From NCBI GenBank assembly GCA_964403885.1, contig CAYOHY010000079.1, positions 1 to 6,532 of the forward strand: a DNA stretch of 6,532 nt, written 5' to 3'. Below, piece by piece: positions 5,932-6,532 of the stretch. Source of the DNA: CAYOHY01 sp964403885 (GTDB taxonomy: Bacteria > Actinomycetota > Coriobacteriia > Anaerosomatales > PHET01). The translations under genes were made by a program, and so were the position numbers. The notes under the pieces are model-generated. The model was not told the origin of the DNA. It worked only from the letters and a program-made list of their open reading frames with translations, and did no database searches. Position 1 is the first letter of the stretch. Every line of letters starts with the position of its first letter.

Positions 5932-6532
5932 GGCGCGGGCCGCTCGCAGTCGGCCTCGCTGTGTCGCTCGCGTGCTTCGCGGGCTTCTGGGAGCTCGCCG
6001 AGGACTTTGCCTACTCGGCCGGGGTGGCCCGCTTCGACGCGACAGTGGGTGCCTGGATCCAGTCGTGGCGCAGCCCGGGGCTCACCGTGGCGATGAAGGG
6101 ATTCACCTTCCTCGGAGGAACGCTGTTCGTGACCGCCGTGGTGGTGTCGATCCTCGCGGTGTCGGCGTGGGGGACGCGTCGGCCCGGCCGCGGTGCACTG
6201 TTCGTCGCGATGGTGGTCGTCGGCGGCGTGGTGCTGTCGACGGTGTCCAAGGGCCGCTTCGACCGTCCTCGGCCGCCTGCGGGAAACGCGCTGATACCCC
6301 TGCCCGAGTCCTACAGCTTCCCCTCGGGGCACACCATGGCCAGCCTGTGCCTGGGCGCGGCGCTGGGCTACGTGGTGCTGCGCTCCGGGCTCAGGGGATG
6401 GCGACGCTCGCTCGCTCTTGCGGGGTGCGCGCTGTATCCGGTCCTCGTGGGCACTTCGCGCGTGTACCTGGGTGTCCACTGGCCCAGTGATGTGCTCGCC
6501 TCGTGGCTGCTGGGCGGCGCGTGGCTCGCGCT
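5928..6532 (+). CDS. PAP2-family membrane phosphatase (lipid phosphatase / undecaprenyl-diphosphatase-like), 3'-truncated
   Basis: The first 201 residues are visible, starting at a GTG that overlaps the upstream TGA (GTGA), and the frame stays open to the window end. The complete PAP2 catalytic signature is present: K108-x6-RP (KGRFDRPRP, 108-116), PSGH (132-135) and SR-x5-H-x3-D (SRVYLGVHWPSD, 177-188). Hydrophobic stretches near residues 5-24, 65-81, 90-107, 136-151 and 161-177, plus one beginning about 189, suggest a polytopic inner-membrane protein with the active site on the outer face. Relatives remove phosphate from undecaprenyl diphosphate (BcrC type), phosphatidylglycerol phosphate or phosphatidate (PgpB type); the substrate cannot be chosen from sequence alone. 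The N-terminus (VRRGPLAVGLAV) is a short positively charged lead into the first membrane helix. No separate Shine-Dalgarno is clear, although GTGGAGG at 5911-5917 lies about ten bases upstream. Translation is probably coupled to the pyrophosphatase gene. Confidence 0.92.
   Translation, partial: MRRGPLAVGLAVSLACFAGFWELAEDFAYSAGVARFDATVGAWIQSWRSPGLTVAMKGFTFLGGTLFVTAVVVSILAVSAWGTRRPGRGALFVAMVVVGGVVLSTVSKGRFDRPRPPAGNALIPLPESYSFPSGHTMASLCLGAALGYVVLRSGLRGWRRSLALAGCALYPVLVGTSRVYLGVHWPSDVLASWLLGGAWLA

Noticed and set aside
5780..6490. 236-codon plus-strand frame overlapping the PAP2 gene
   Set aside because: Arg/Ala/Gly-rich translation in the wrong frame; the overlapping frame from 5928 carries all three PAP2 motifs.
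1..6532. Search for a defence system, mobile element, CRISPR array, tRNA or riboswitch
   Set aside because: No transposase, integrase, regularly spaced repeats, tRNA-like cloverleaf or known riboswitch core was seen by eye. The content is conserved metabolism, repair and phosphate handling.

Overview
This 6.5 kb window is high-GC bacterial chromosome with dense genes, all on the + strand. Reading frames use G/C-rich third positions, and GTG starts occur. The gene content looks like a housekeeping region of a high-GC Gram-positive bacterium. The mix of a CBS/DRTGG family II pyrophosphatase, a type I-beta DAHP synthase and a PcrA-type helicase would fit the Actinobacteriota, perhaps a Coriobacteriia-like lineage. 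That taxonomic placement is inference from gene style only; no rRNA or other marker is present.

Layout: (1) The 3' end of guaA (GMP synthase, dimerisation domain) occupies 1-410. (2) A 124-bp gap holds a strong 12-bp hairpin, followed by a two-gene shikimate unit: an AroQ-type chorismate mutase (535-816) overlapping by one base a type I-beta DAHP synthase (816-1613). (3) A terminator-like hairpin with a T-rich tail follows at 1636-1680. (4) A small cysteine-rich protein (1707-1934) has four ligand pairs spaced like a FYVE-type cross-brace zinc finger. (5) A PcrA/UvrD helicase (1967-4258) has a TAGAAT box placed so that its mRNA may be leaderless. (6) A CBS-DRTGG-CBS manganese-type inorganic pyrophosphatase (4303-5931) has a strong ribosome binding site. 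(7) A PAP2-family membrane phosphatase begins at 5928 with a four-base GTGA overlap and runs off the window end. It is complete for all three catalytic motifs.

How the genes relate: chorismate mutase and DAHP synthase are the same two domains, in the same order, as the fused CM-DAHPS enzymes of Bacillus. They probably form a feedback-regulated complex at the entry to aromatic amino-acid synthesis. pcrA, the pyrophosphatase gene and the PAP2 gene have no visible terminator between them and probably share a transcript. The last two are translationally coupled and both release phosphate (from soluble PPi and probably from a lipid phosphate). I see no mobile element, CRISPR array, phage gene, tRNA or rRNA. 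The region is largely ordinary. The points most worth checking are the FYVE-like small protein, the split CM/DAHPS pair and the putative leaderless pcrA start.
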